A DNA stretch of 64,000 nucleotides from Bacillota bacterium (GCA_023402075.1 JAEXCS010000020.1:1-64000), one strand, 5' to 3'. Shown: positions 30,848 through 39,731, numbered from the stretch's first letter. A program made the numbers and translations. The notes: generated from the sequence alone by a model not told the origin.

Positions 30848-30876
30848 AAGATATCATGTTCAGCCCTCTGTGTCAA
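30848..30876 (-). promoter_or_regulatory. Promoter of the GntR-ABC-amidase operon
   Basis: On the minus strand TTGACA (30876-30871) and TATCTT (30853-30848) are 17 bp apart. The dyad at 30822-30846 adjoins its -10 element. Confidence 0.75.
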
Positions 30877-30951
30877 GAAGTTTTTTTCCGTCCCTGGTTC
30901 CCGGGTAAAAAGCGCAAAATTCTACATAAAAATAAAAACTTGAATGTTCTG

Positions 30952-30993
30952 CAAAGAAATTTCAAAGAAAAGCCAAAGACACTTTGGTATAAT
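30952..30993 (+). promoter_or_regulatory. Direct-repeat operator and promoter, candidate BTAD-regulator site
   Basis: CAAAGA occurs at 30952, 30963 and 30974, an exact 11-bp period. Exactly 8 bp separate the last repeat from TATAAT at 30988-30993. There is no good -35 box. Streptomyces SARP activators use this geometry (direct repeats, 11-bp period, 8 bp before -10). A BTAD regulator gene lies next to the promoter's target gene. The rest of the 318-bp gap holds the divergent GntR promoter. Confidence 0.65.
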
Positions 30994-31101
30994 TAATCTT
31001 AACCAAAGCGTCTATTTTAACGATTCTTATATAATATTTACAATGCGGCTTGTCTGCGCGGTCCCATATAATGAACAATTAAAATCTTGGAGGAAAAAAT
31101 C

Positions 31102-31482
31102 ATGACGAAACTGGATTGTTGGCTGCCACAAAAAGAGATGTTCGGCAGATTTTCGCTGGACTCCATCGCCGGAGAGGGCGACTCCCTGCACATCGTCGTT
31201 TCCAACGAGGTATTTGAATTTTCCATCCGCTTTGCCTCCGGCGTGGGCGCATACTCTGTGGCAGAGCTTTCCCGGTGCGCCCCACGGCTGGAGGCCTTGG
31301 GCGCGGAATACGAGGTGCTGATGCGGGGAAACACCTTTTTCAAGCTGACCGGCGACCCCTATCAGGAGGCGCTGGGCAAGGAACACGACGTACATTATGT
31401 CATTGCCGGAACCAACGCCATGGTGGACATCCTCTCCGGCGCGTGCCCCTCCGTTTCCCTGACAAAATCCAAGCTGCGGTAA
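31102..31482 (+). CDS. Protein of unknown function, candidate BTAD-regulator target
   Basis: A 126-residue soluble protein with no family I recognise. It has alternating strands and helices (SLHIVVSNEVFEFSIRFAS, APRLEALGAEYEVLMRGN) and no signal peptide or membrane segment. The ATG at 31102 follows TTGGAGG, which shows that the in-frame TTG at 31087 is not the start. The gene is alone between the repeat-bearing promoter and a strong terminator, and convergent with the BTAD regulator gene. Given the matching operator, a role tied to the crotonase-thiolase operon is possible. Confidence 0.75.
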   Translation: MTKLDCWLPQKEMFGRFSLDSIAGEGDSLHIVVSNEVFEFSIRFASGVGAYSVAELSRCAPRLEALGAEYEVLMRGNTFFKLTGDPYQEALGKEHDVHYVIAGTNAMVDILSGACPSVSLTKSKLR

Positions 31483-31488
31483 CTTGTT

Positions 31489-31537
31489 CCCGGGAAAACC
31501 GACACCCCGTGGGGTGCTTGTTTTCCCGGGATTTTTT
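31489..31537 (+). terminator. Terminator of the 126-residue protein gene
   Basis: CCCGGGAAAAC (31489-31499) pairs with GTTTTCCCGGG (31520-31530), an inner ACCCC/GGGGT stem extends it, and a run of six T follows. Its end touches the stop codon of the convergent regulator gene. Confidence 0.85.
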
Positions 31538-34500
31538 ATTGCGGGTCTTCCGCGTCGGCTACCTCCTGATTGTGGCGGATGCGATCCACCAGCTCGCGGG
31601 TCAGACGGTGAGGTTCCACCTGAAGCTCTGCTTGCAGCTGTTGGCACAGCCGCTCATAGGTAATCAGCGCACCGCTTTTGTTTCCGGATAGATATTGCGC
31701 CCGAATCAACAGGCGATGTGCCTCCTCGTCGGCAAAATCGCTTTTCACCGCCTCGGAAAGCACCTGCTCCGCCTCGTCGGGGCGGTGCTGGCGCATGCAC
31801 ACCGTTCCATAGTCCCGCAGGGCCGTGAACACAAAACGCTCCAGCGATTCCCTTTGTATCAGGGCATTTTCCGGCAAATCATCCCCATCCAGCACGTCCC
31901 CCCGAACCAGACGGGCCGCCTGCGCGAAATAGCGCCCCGCAGCGTACAGGTTGCCCGCTGCCAGATATTGCCGCGCCTGCCGGCAAAACTCCTGAAACAG
32001 CGCCGCGTCCACCGTCACCAGCTCCCGGTCTAAGCCGCACAAGCCCCGCTTGTAAACCACGGCGTTCTTTTCGCCCAGATAGGCCCGCAGTTGATAAAGC
32101 GTAAAGTAAAAGCTGTTCATCGCAGCCTTTTCCTCCCAATCCGGCCAGATTTCACCCAGAAGCTTGTGGATGCTCACCGGCTCGGGATACAGCGCCAGAA
32201 TGCGAAGAAGCTGCGCCGCCCGGGCGGAGGGACAGGCCTCGGCCGCTTCGCCTCTGCGGCGGACGGACAGGCTTCCCAAAATCTGAATTTCCAAAGGCGT
32301 GTGCAGGCGGCTTTCCAAAATAGGCGCGGCGGCGGCGGTTGACTCCGCAGCGGTGTTGCAGGCCTCCAACTGCAAAAAGTAGCTCCGGTCCTTTTCGGCC
32401 GGGCGGAAGCTCCCCGCCAAGCGGCAGATTGTCTCCGGCTTTGCAAAGTTATAGTGATAGATACCGGCCTCTCTGCCGCCCTCGGCAAGCTGCTCCATGC
32501 AGCGCTCAAAGCGGGTTATCTTTCCCCCTGCCCGGTAAATCTGCGCTTTTAAAAAGAGGGTTGAAATCTGATAAAAACGGTACTTCCCCTTGCCGCACAG
32601 CTGCATGCTCTCTTCGGCCAAAGTGTTTGCCTGCTCCATGCGGTCCCGCGCGGCGGCAATGTTGCCCGACACCAGAAGCGCCCGGATCAAATAGGAATTT
32701 CGCCCCGCACGGCGGGCATAGTCCACGGCCTTGTCCGCTGTCTCCTGCGCCAAATCCGGGTCACCCTTTAGAAAATAGTGATAGCTCTGGCCGATGAGGT
32801 AATAGGCCCACAGGTGCTCGTTGCGCACGTTGAGAATATTGGAAGAAACCCGGGCCGTCTCCAAAATCACCTGCTCCGCCTTTTGAAACCGCCCAAGGCA
32901 GTCCAGCGCATAGGCGTGCACCATGTTGATATAGACACTGTATCCGTAAGCGCCGATTTCCTCCGCAATTCTGGCGGCCCGCTCGCAGCAATCCCGCGCC
33001 TGGGCATAGCGCCCGCTCTCGATATAGCACAAAAACGCCACAGTCTGATACAGGCACATTTTTAAGGGCTTTTGCACCACCGGGGACTCTACCAGCTCCA
33101 ACGCTTCGTCCAAAATGGTTTTCAGTCCGTTTTCATACCGGCAGTCTTTATAGGTCAGAATCGTCACAAAGCAGGCCCACAGGCGCAGATTGTCGTTTTC
33201 CCGGATCAGCGCCGTCTCTTTGGCCTGTTCCAGAAGTGAGATGGCCCGTTGATAGTCCACCCCCTGCTGAATCAGGGCATAGGCGGTGAATACCTTGCGG
33301 TAGCCGTCAATTACCCGGTCCAGCTCCCCGTCCTGAAAGTCCTCCTCCGCCAAAATCCGCAAAGGCTGCGTGGCGGCAGACTGGTTCTCCGGGGCAAAAA
33401 AGCCCATGCTGATTCTCTGGCAGGCCGCCAACACCAGTCCCTCCCGGTCGCCCATGTCCCGAAACAGCTCCGCCGCCCGGTCCAGATAGCGGAAGGCGAT
33501 ATTGGGATAACGGTATTTGACGGCGATGGCATAGCCCATCTGCACCCACGGCAGCTTGTCAATGGCGGCGTGGGGGAGGTTGCGAAGAAGCTGGCGATAG
33601 TCCTCCAGAAGGGACACGTCAATTTCCGAAAAGCTTAAATATCGCAGCGTCAGCGCCGCTTCCTCTGCATACCCCCGGCGAAGCTGGTGGTAAAACACCG
33701 CCTGCCAGTCCTCTCGCTCCTGCCCGTAAAGCACCGCAACCCGATGCTGCTCCATTAAAAAGCCCTTTCCCCGGGTAAGCCACGCCCGTTGATACAGCCA
33801 CGATTGCAGCACGCGGTTTAAAAAATACACCGGCTCCAGCGCCGCGCGAGAGCGCACCAGAAAGCGCCGCCGCGCCATTTCCCGTAGGGGCGTTGTTGCT
33901 CCGTCCGTCAGGCGCAGGGCCAGCGTTTCGGGCAAAGTTCGCTCCACGCACACCCGCTCCATACACTCCAAATCCGCCGCCGTCCAGACTGCGGAAGCCC
34001 AGTCGTCCAGCAAGTCGCTCACAGCCGAGAGAATTTGCTCTCTCATGCGGTCACCGCCCCCGCCGCCGTCCAGCATGGCCCGTGCCGCCGTATCCATGGC
34101 GGAAAGCCAGCCGCCCCCCAGCTCAAAAATCTGCTGGCGGTCACTTTCCAACAGCGCGGGATACGCCTGCCGCAAAAGTCCGTCTGCCAAGGTTCGGGTC
34201 AGCATCAGCGCCGACGGCTCCACCTCCGCCATTTTCACAGGCAGCGCGTCCGCCTCCCAGACAAAGGGAATGGGCCGGGAGGAAATCAACAGAAAATGCA
34301 CACGATCGCCACAGCGCAGCAGCAGCCGCTGCAACAGTGCGCCAAGCCCTTCGGTGCTGTCCAAAAGGTGTGCGTCATCCAGCAGGATAAAGCAGTCCTG
34401 TTCCAGAGGGGCACACACTAAATCAAGCAGGCTTTCCTCTTCCCCGGCCCGAAAAAATTCCCGCAGCGCAGCAGAAAACCGCTCCCTGTCCCGCACCTCT

Positions 34501-34691
34501 CCCCGCACGCGAAACGTACAGCACGCGCCGCGTCTTCCCAAAAGTGCCGCCGCCCCGCGGCTCACCACCATAAGCATGGGAATTCCCAGCACTGTCAGCG
34601 TCCGTTCCGGCGCGCCGTCAAGACATCGCTCCAAAAACGCCTTTTCCAGTTCCCGATTTTCCTGGCCGCCGCCAAGCCGCAGCTCTTCCAT
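31536..34691 (-). CDS. Large transcriptional activator with ATPase-like, TPR and BTAD (SARP-type) domains
   Basis: A 1051-residue regulator. The N-terminal ~350 residues resemble a STAND/MalT-like ATPase, with Walker B CFILLDDAHLLD near residue 103 and ISSRPIPF, but the expected P-loop GxxxxGK(T/S) is absent. A long all-helical TPR-like region (about 350-790) follows. An OmpR-type winged helix starts near residue 800 (EIQILGSLSVRRRGE), and a bacterial transcriptional activator domain ends it (ALITYERLCQQLQAELQVEP). AGGAGG precedes the ATG. It is divergent from the crotonase operon, and I infer that it activates that operon and the 126-residue protein gene. Confidence 0.88.
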   Translation of the reverse strand: MEELRLGGGQENRELEKAFLERCLDGAPERTLTVLGIPMLMVVSRGAAALLGRRGACCTFRVRGEVRDRERFSAALREFFRAGEEESLLDLVCAPLEQDCFILLDDAHLLDSTEGLGALLQRLLLRCGDRVHFLLISSRPIPFVWEADALPVKMAEVEPSALMLTRTLADGLLRQAYPALLESDRQQIFELGGGWLSAMDTAARAMLDGGGGGDRMREQILSAVSDLLDDWASAVWTAADLECMERVCVERTLPETLALRLTDGATTPLREMARRRFLVRSRAALEPVYFLNRVLQSWLYQRAWLTRGKGFLMEQHRVAVLYGQEREDWQAVFYHQLRRGYAEEAALTLRYLSFSEIDVSLLEDYRQLLRNLPHAAIDKLPWVQMGYAIAVKYRYPNIAFRYLDRAAELFRDMGDREGLVLAACQRISMGFFAPENQSAATQPLRILAEEDFQDGELDRVIDGYRKVFTAYALIQQGVDYQRAISLLEQAKETALIRENDNLRLWACFVTILTYKDCRYENGLKTILDEALELVESPVVQKPLKMCLYQTVAFLCYIESGRYAQARDCCERAARIAEEIGAYGYSVYINMVHAYALDCLGRFQKAEQVILETARVSSNILNVRNEHLWAYYLIGQSYHYFLKGDPDLAQETADKAVDYARRAGRNSYLIRALLVSGNIAAARDRMEQANTLAEESMQLCGKGKYRFYQISTLFLKAQIYRAGGKITRFERCMEQLAEGGREAGIYHYNFAKPETICRLAGSFRPAEKDRSYFLQLEACNTAAESTAAAAPILESRLHTPLEIQILGSLSVRRRGEAAEACPSARAAQLLRILALYPEPVSIHKLLGEIWPDWEEKAAMNSFYFTLYQLRAYLGEKNAVVYKRGLCGLDRELVTVDAALFQEFCRQARQYLAAGNLYAAGRYFAQAARLVRGDVLDGDDLPENALIQRESLERFVFTALRDYGTVCMRQHRPDEAEQVLSEAVKSDFADEEAHRLLIRAQYLSGNKSGALITYERLCQQLQAELQVEPHRLTRELVDRIRHNQEVADAEDPQ

Positions 34692-34759
34692 TCGCCTGAC
34701 CCCTCCTTTTTTCTAATTTCAGTGTACCATAAAGAAAGTTTAATTAAAATAAAGATTTT

Positions 34760-34813
34760 CAAAGATTTTGCAAAGATTTGTAAAAGTTTTCTCAAAGGCC
34801 CGTTTTGTATGAT
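34760..34813 (+). promoter_or_regulatory. Direct-repeat operator and promoter of the crotonase operon
   Basis: CAAAGA-like units occur at 34760 and 34771 (perfect), 34782 (4 of 6) and 34793 (5 of 6), an exact 11-bp period. The last ends 9 bp before TATGAT at 34808-34813. The -35 position has no consensus, as expected for an activator-dependent promoter. The repeats match those at 30952-30979. Confidence 0.65.
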
Positions 34814-34857
34814 AAAAACCAGAAGATTTAATCCACGCCAAGGAAAGGAGCACATCA

Positions 34858-35628
34858 ATGAGCAAGCAGATTGTGTTGGAGCGGGACGGAGACATCGCCG
34901 TCATTCAGGTGCGGCGTCCCGAGGCACTCAACGCCCTGTCCCGCAGCATTGTGGACGAAATGGACCTTATGGTTGAGCAGGTGCGGGCAGATGCCTCCGT
35001 GCGGGTGCTGTTGTTTTACAGTGAGGAAAACTTTGCCGCAGGCGCGGATATCCGGGACATGGCTCCCTGTGACGAAGCGCAGGCAAAGGCTTTTTTGTTC
35101 ACACCCACCTATAATAAGATTCAGGCCCTTCCCATCCCCACCATTGCCGTTGTGGACGGCTATGCCTTTGGCGGGGGGCTGGAGCTGGCCTTGCGGTGCG
35201 ACTTCCGCATCGTGTCCAAAACCGCCAAAATGGGATTGACCGAGCTGAATCTTGGCATTATCCCCGGCGCTGGCGGAACGGTGCTGCTGCCCCGTCTGGT
35301 AGGTGAGGCCAAGGCAAAGGAGCTGATTTATCTCAGCCGCGTCGTCTCCGGCGAGGAGGCCAAGCGCATCGGCCTTGCCCATGCCGCCGTAGAAAAAGAG
35401 GCGCTCTGGGAAACCGCCAAAGCGTGGGCACAGAAGCTTTGCACCCGCAGTCCGCTGGCGCTGGCCGCCGCCAAAAAATCTATTGAGCACGCCGTAGGCC
35501 ACCCGGAATACGACGCAGCCTCCGATTACGAGGGCGCACTGTGGGCGGAGCTTTTCAACCACCACGACCAAAAAGAGGGCATGGCCGCGTTTTTTGAAAA
35601 GAGAAAGCCTGTTTTTACAGGAGAATAA
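34858..35628 (+). CDS. crt: Enoyl-CoA hydratase (crotonase)
   Basis: Hydrates a 2,3-enoyl-CoA, such as crotonyl-CoA, to the (S)-3-hydroxyacyl-CoA. The 256-residue protein has the crotonase length, the oxyanion-hole segments AAGADIRDM and GYAFGGGLELALRCD, and both catalytic glutamates (GGLELAL and TELNLGIIPGAGGT). AAGGAAAGGAG precedes the ATG. It heads a three-gene operon with thiolase and 3-hydroxyacyl-CoA dehydrogenase, a complete set for hydration, oxidation and thiolysis, or the reverse for butyrate synthesis. Exact chain length is not known. Confidence 0.92.
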   Translation: MSKQIVLERDGDIAVIQVRRPEALNALSRSIVDEMDLMVEQVRADASVRVLLFYSEENFAAGADIRDMAPCDEAQAKAFLFTPTYNKIQALPIPTIAVVDGYAFGGGLELALRCDFRIVSKTAKMGLTELNLGIIPGAGGTVLLPRLVGEAKAKELIYLSRVVSGEEAKRIGLAHAAVEKEALWETAKAWAQKLCTRSPLALAAAKKSIEHAVGHPEYDAASDYEGALWAELFNHHDQKEGMAAFFEKRKPVFTGE

Positions 35629-35653
35629 CCACACTTTTTTAGGAGGAACCGAT

Positions 35654-36862
35654 ATGAAACAGCTTGTGATTACAGGAGCCGCCCGCAGCGCCGTAGGCGG
35701 CTATCTGGGAAGTCTTAAAACCGTTGAAGCGCAGTATTTGGGCGCGGCCGCCATTCAGGCCGCAGCCGCCCGGGGCGGCGTAACTTTGGAGCAGGTGGAC
35801 GAGGTTATTTTCGGGGATGTGTACGGCTATACCCCCAACGTGGCCCGCTGCGCCGCACTGATGGCAGGCGTTCCCGAGGAAACGCCCGCCTTTACAGTGG
35901 ACCGTCAGTGCGCCTCGTCCTTGCAGGCCGTGCAAAGCGCGTGCTATGAAATCAACGCCGGGGAAGCGGACATCATCATTGCGGGCGGCGTAGAAGTCAT
36001 GTCCCGCATGACCTATTACCTGCCCCCTTCCTCCCGCTACGAGCCTTTGCGTCTTGGCGACAAGCCGCTGTATGACACCTTCTCTCACGGCGTGACCATT
36101 GTGCAGCCACAGGCGAAGTATCCCGGCACCAACATGGGCATTACCGCCGAAAACGTGGCCGAGCGCTATCACATCACCCGGGAGGAGGAGGACGCCTTCT
36201 CTGTGGACAGTCAAAACAAGATGAAAGAAGCGCAGGACGCGGGCAAGTTTAAAGACGAGATTTTCCCCTTCGAGGTCAAGCAGCGCAAGGGCAGCTTTGT
36301 GTTTGACACCGACGAGCATATCAAGCCGGATACCACCATGGAGTCCTTGGGCCGCCTGCGTCCCTGCTTTAAGGACGGCGGTGTGGTCACTGCGGGCAAC
36401 TCCTCTGGGATGAACGACGGCGCTTCCGCCGTGGTCATCATGACCGAGGAAAAAGCCAAGGAGCTGGGCGTGGAGCCACTGGTGCGCATTGTGGGCACCT
36501 CCTCAGCCGGTGTGGATCCCCGGTACATGGGCCTTGGCCCCGTTCCCGCCATCCGCAAGCTTCTTAAAAAGACCGGTCTGGAGCTTTCGGACATTGACCT
36601 GTTCGAGCTGAACGAGGCTTTTGCAGCCCAGTCTCTGGGCTGTTTGAAGGAGCTGGGCATGGACATGGGCACAGAGCTTTACTCCCGAGTCAACGTCAAC
36701 GGCGGCGCCATTGCCCACGGCCACGCGCTGGCCAACAGCGGCACCCGCATTCTCACCACCATGATTTACGAGCTGAAGCGCCGGAACGGCCGATACGGTC
36801 TGGCTTCCCTGTGCATCGGCGGCGGGCAGGGCATGGCCATTCTGATTGAAAACTGCCGGTAA
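35654..36862 (+). CDS. Thiolase family protein (acetyl-CoA C-acyltransferase)
   Basis: A 402-residue thiolase that joins or splits acyl-CoA units. The nucleophile is Cys86 in VDRQCASSLQ and the base is the cysteine in CIGGGQG near the end. The catalytic histidine motif reads NGGAIAHGHALANSGTR where most thiolases have GHP(L/I)G(A/S)(S/T)G, and the first loop reads DRQCASS where NRLCGSG is usual. The catalytic residues are kept but substrate-pocket loops differ, so it may use an unusual acyl-CoA. Start at ATG 35654 behind AGGAGG. It is the middle gene of the crt-thl-hbd operon. Confidence 0.88.
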   Translation: MKQLVITGAARSAVGGYLGSLKTVEAQYLGAAAIQAAAARGGVTLEQVDEVIFGDVYGYTPNVARCAALMAGVPEETPAFTVDRQCASSLQAVQSACYEINAGEADIIIAGGVEVMSRMTYYLPPSSRYEPLRLGDKPLYDTFSHGVTIVQPQAKYPGTNMGITAENVAERYHITREEEDAFSVDSQNKMKEAQDAGKFKDEIFPFEVKQRKGSFVFDTDEHIKPDTTMESLGRLRPCFKDGGVVTAGNSSGMNDGASAVVIMTEEKAKELGVEPLVRIVGTSSAGVDPRYMGLGPVPAIRKLLKKTGLELSDIDLFELNEAFAAQSLGCLKELGMDMGTELYSRVNVNGGAIAHGHALANSGTRILTTMIYELKRRNGRYGLASLCIGGGQGMAILIENCR

Positions 36863-36904
36863 AACGCGGCTTTTAACACCGATTGAAAACGGAGGAGTAC
36901 ATTG

Positions 36905-37765
36905 ATGAGCATTAAAAAAGCAGGCGTGGTTGGCGCGGGCATGATGGGTGCGGAAATCGCCCTGTGCTTTGCCCGCAGCGGGCTGGACGTGGTTCTGGCG
37001 GACATCAAGCAGGAGTTTGCCGACGGCGGCAAGCAGAAGCAGGCAGTCATTCTGGACAAGCAGGTTTCCAAGGGCAAAATTTCTCCCGAGCAGCGGGACG
37101 CCACGCTGGCCCGCGTGGTCCCCACGGCGGATCTTTCCCTGATGGCGGACTGCGACTTTGTGATTGAAGCGGTTCTTGAAAATCTGGATATCAAGCGGGA
37201 CACCTTTCAAAAGCTGGATAAGCTGTGCAAGCCGGAGACAATTCTGGCCTCCAACACCTCCAGCATTTCCATCTCCAAGCTGGCGGCTTCCGTGTCCAAG
37301 GAGCGGGCCTCGCGCTTTGTGGGCGCTCACTTCAACTCCCCCGCCAGCATTATGAAGCTGGTGGAGGTCATTCCCGGGCTGCTCACCTCTGCGGAAACCG
37401 TGGACACCGTGACGGAACTGCTGCTGTACATTGAAAAAGAGCCTGTGCGCGTCAAGGACGTTACCGGCTTTGCCTTAAACCGCCTGTTCCATGTGTTTTA
37501 CGCCGAAGCCCTGCGTCTGGTGGAGGAGGGCGTGGCCACGCCCGAGGATATTGACAAAATCTGCGTTTACGGCCTTGGTCATCCCGTGGGCATCTGCAAG
37601 CTGTTGGACCAGCTGGGCCACGACCTGAACCTCAGCGTGGACAAAATCCTGTTTGACGCTTATGGTGAGCGGTTCCGTCCCAGCCCTGTGTTGCAGCGCT
37701 TTGTGGACGCGGGAATGCTGGGCAGAAAGTCCGGCGAGGGCTTCTACCAATACGAGAAGAAGTAA
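36905..37765 (+). CDS. hbd: 3-hydroxyacyl-CoA (3-hydroxybutyryl-CoA) dehydrogenase
   Basis: A 286-residue NAD-dependent enzyme that oxidises (S)-3-hydroxyacyl-CoA or reduces acetoacetyl-CoA. The Rossmann motif GAGMMGAEIA is near residue 10. SNTSSISI and the catalytic histidine region GAHFNSPASIMKLVEV follow; many family members have HFFNP at the latter. The C-terminal dimerisation domain has DVTGFALNR and KSGEGFYQY. The ATG at 36905 is preferred over an adjacent TTG because GGAGGAG is about 7 nt upstream. It ends the operon before a strong terminator. Confidence 0.92.
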   Translation: MSIKKAGVVGAGMMGAEIALCFARSGLDVVLADIKQEFADGGKQKQAVILDKQVSKGKISPEQRDATLARVVPTADLSLMADCDFVIEAVLENLDIKRDTFQKLDKLCKPETILASNTSSISISKLAASVSKERASRFVGAHFNSPASIMKLVEVIPGLLTSAETVDTVTELLLYIEKEPVRVKDVTGFALNRLFHVFYAEALRLVEEGVATPEDIDKICVYGLGHPVGICKLLDQLGHDLNLSVDKILFDAYGERFRPSPVLQRFVDAGMLGRKSGEGFYQYEKK

Positions 37766-37801
37766 TTCTGCGCATTTCTTTCATTTCTCATATCTCCCGG
37801 C

Positions 37802-37843
37802 AAAGGGACAGCCGGCGGCCAAAAGGCCGTCGGCTGTCCCTTT
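37802..37843. terminator. Terminator between hbd and the sigma-54 activator gene
   Basis: A 19-bp stem (37802-37820 with 37825-37843, one G-T wobble) closes on AAAA. T and A tracts on either side allow use by both convergent genes. Confidence 0.92.
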
Positions 37844-37847
37844 ATGT

Positions 37848-39596
37848 TTACCGGCCCGAAAGCCCGTATTTTTGAAGCTTACGCACCACTGTGGACTGAT
37901 CCACATTTAAGAATCGGGCCATTTCTCTGGTGGAGGCACACTCCGCCTTCGCCCGCAGCAACAGCCGCTTCTCCAGCTCCTCCACGGCGAGGCCCAAGTC
38001 CGTGCTCTCCTCTCCCGTCTGCTCCGACAGAAGGGATGGCTCCCCCGGCCCCTGGCACTGGCGGATAATCCACGGCACGTCGCTGATTTGAAGCTGCTCG
38101 TTGGGGCTCATAATCACCATATGCTCCACCACATTGCGCAGCTCCCGCACATTGCCCTCCCAGTCGTATTCCTCCATGCGCTTGATGACCTCCGGCGTCA
38201 TGGTTTTATTCTGGTTGTATTTGTGGTTGAAGCGGTTGAGAAAAAACAGGGTCAGGGGCAAAATATCCTCCCTGCGCTGGCGCAGGGGCGGAACGGTGAT
38301 GGAAACCACGTTGAGCCGATAGTAAAAATCCTCCCGAAAGGCCCCATCCCGCACCATTTTAGTCAAATCCCGGTTGGTGGCGGCAATAAAACGCACGTCG
38401 ATGCTCTTGGCCCGCACGCCCCCCACCCGGGTCACCTGCTTCGTCTCCAGCACCCGCAAAAGCTTTACCTGAAAGGACAGGGGGATTTCCCCAATCTCGT
38501 CCAAAAACACGGTGCCGCCGTCCGCCGCTTCCAAAAGCCCGATTTTACCGGAGCTGGAAGCGCCGGTAAACGCGCCCTTTTCATAGCCGAACAGCTCGCT
38601 TTCCAATAGGTTTTCCGGAATGGCCCCACAGTTGATGGTCACCAGCGCATGGTCCCTGCGCATACTGCTGGCGTGAATCTGCTGGGCCACCTCTTCCTTG
38701 CCCGCGCCGGACTCTCCCAAAATCAGCACGGTGGTGTCAAACCGGCCCACCCGCTCTGCCAGTGAAAAAACCTTCTTCGTCTTTTCGCTGATGGCCACCA
38801 CCTTTTCTCTTTCTGTGTTGGTGGTGCTTAAAATGGACTGGTAATGCTGAAGCTCCCGGTTTTTGGCGTTCAGCAGCTCTTCCCGAAGCTGAAAAATCTC
38901 CGTGATGTCCCGGGCGTTAATCACAACCCGCTTGACTTTTCCGTTTTCGTCAAATACCGGCTTTCCCGTGACAATAATGTCCCGCCCATCCTGTGTCACC
39001 TGCCGCTTGGAGACGGGGCGGCGCTCTTCCCGCACGATAAACGCCACGGAATTTTCCATCCAGACAGGATTGATCAGGGCGCGCATGTTGCGCCCCTCCA
39101 GCTCCTTGCGGGGGATGGCAGCCACCCGCTCGTAAGAGCTGTTGACAAATTGGACGTTTCCTTCCCCGTCGGTGACCAGAATCCCGTCGAAGGAGCCTTC
39201 CAGAATTTCCTCCATCTCGCCCGTCAGCTTCCACGCGGCCTCCAGCTCCATCTGAGAGTGCAGCACCTGCTGGGATTCCATCAGGATCAGCGCGTACACG
39301 GCAGACTGCCCTGCGTCTCCCGCGGAAATCAGACGGTAGTGAAGCTGGCGGTTTCCCTGCCGCATCGTAAACGTCTTTTCCACGTTGGTATCCACCGTTG
39401 CCAGATTCAGCGGGCCTGTCAGCTCCCGCACGTCGTATTCCTTCCCGGTCTCCAGCTCCAGCATTTGCATCGCGGCACGGTTGGCAAAAAGAATCCGGTA
39501 TGCCTCGTCAAAAATCAGCACGCCGTTGGGCGTATCGCACATCACAGAACGCAGAACCGCATCGGGAATCTCGCAGAACTGATCCAGCATCAGCAT
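37848..39596 (-). CDS. Sigma-54-dependent activator with two PAS-type sensor domains
   Basis: A 582-residue enhancer-binding protein. PAS-like domains occupy about residues 10-110 and 130-250 (SFDGILVTDGEGNVQFVNSS is typical). The AAA+ domain has Walker A GESGAGKEE, the sigma-54 contact loop GAFTGA (in YEKGAFTGASSSGK) and ATNRDL. A C-terminal Fis-type helix-turn-helix ends it (TREMARFLNVDQSTVVRKLQKYGL). The ATG at 39596 follows AGGAG; frames upstream to 39635 are not needed. It has its own promoter and no kinase partner, so it probably senses a ligand through PAS. The matching -24/-12 promoters lie at 53301-53316 and 53613-53628. Confidence 0.93.
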   Translation of the reverse strand: MLMLDQFCEIPDAVLRSVMCDTPNGVLIFDEAYRILFANRAAMQMLELETGKEYDVRELTGPLNLATVDTNVEKTFTMRQGNRQLHYRLISAGDAGQSAVYALILMESQQVLHSQMELEAAWKLTGEMEEILEGSFDGILVTDGEGNVQFVNSSYERVAAIPRKELEGRNMRALINPVWMENSVAFIVREERRPVSKRQVTQDGRDIIVTGKPVFDENGKVKRVVINARDITEIFQLREELLNAKNRELQHYQSILSTTNTEREKVVAISEKTKKVFSLAERVGRFDTTVLILGESGAGKEEVAQQIHASSMRRDHALVTINCGAIPENLLESELFGYEKGAFTGASSSGKIGLLEAADGGTVFLDEIGEIPLSFQVKLLRVLETKQVTRVGGVRAKSIDVRFIAATNRDLTKMVRDGAFREDFYYRLNVVSITVPPLRQRREDILPLTLFFLNRFNHKYNQNKTMTPEVIKRMEEYDWEGNVRELRNVVEHMVIMSPNEQLQISDVPWIIRQCQGPGEPSLLSEQTGEESTDLGLAVEELEKRLLLRAKAECASTREMARFLNVDQSTVVRKLQKYGLSGR

Positions 39597-39646
39597 ATCT
39601 TCAACTCCTTTCCTCCCGCGCTCAGCCGAAAGCAAAATTTTATATA

Positions 39647-39675
39647 ATTATATCACAAACAACGCCAGTTTTCAA
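39647..39675 (-). promoter_or_regulatory. Sigma-A promoter of the sigma-54 activator gene
   Basis: On the minus strand TTGAAA (39675-39670) and TATAAT (39652-39647) are 17 bp apart. The activator is therefore expressed apart from the cluster it is thought to control. Confidence 0.75.
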
Positions 39676-39731
39676 GAAAATCCGTGTATTTCAACAAAAT
39701 TAACAGACGAAACAGGAAAAAACGCCAAAAA

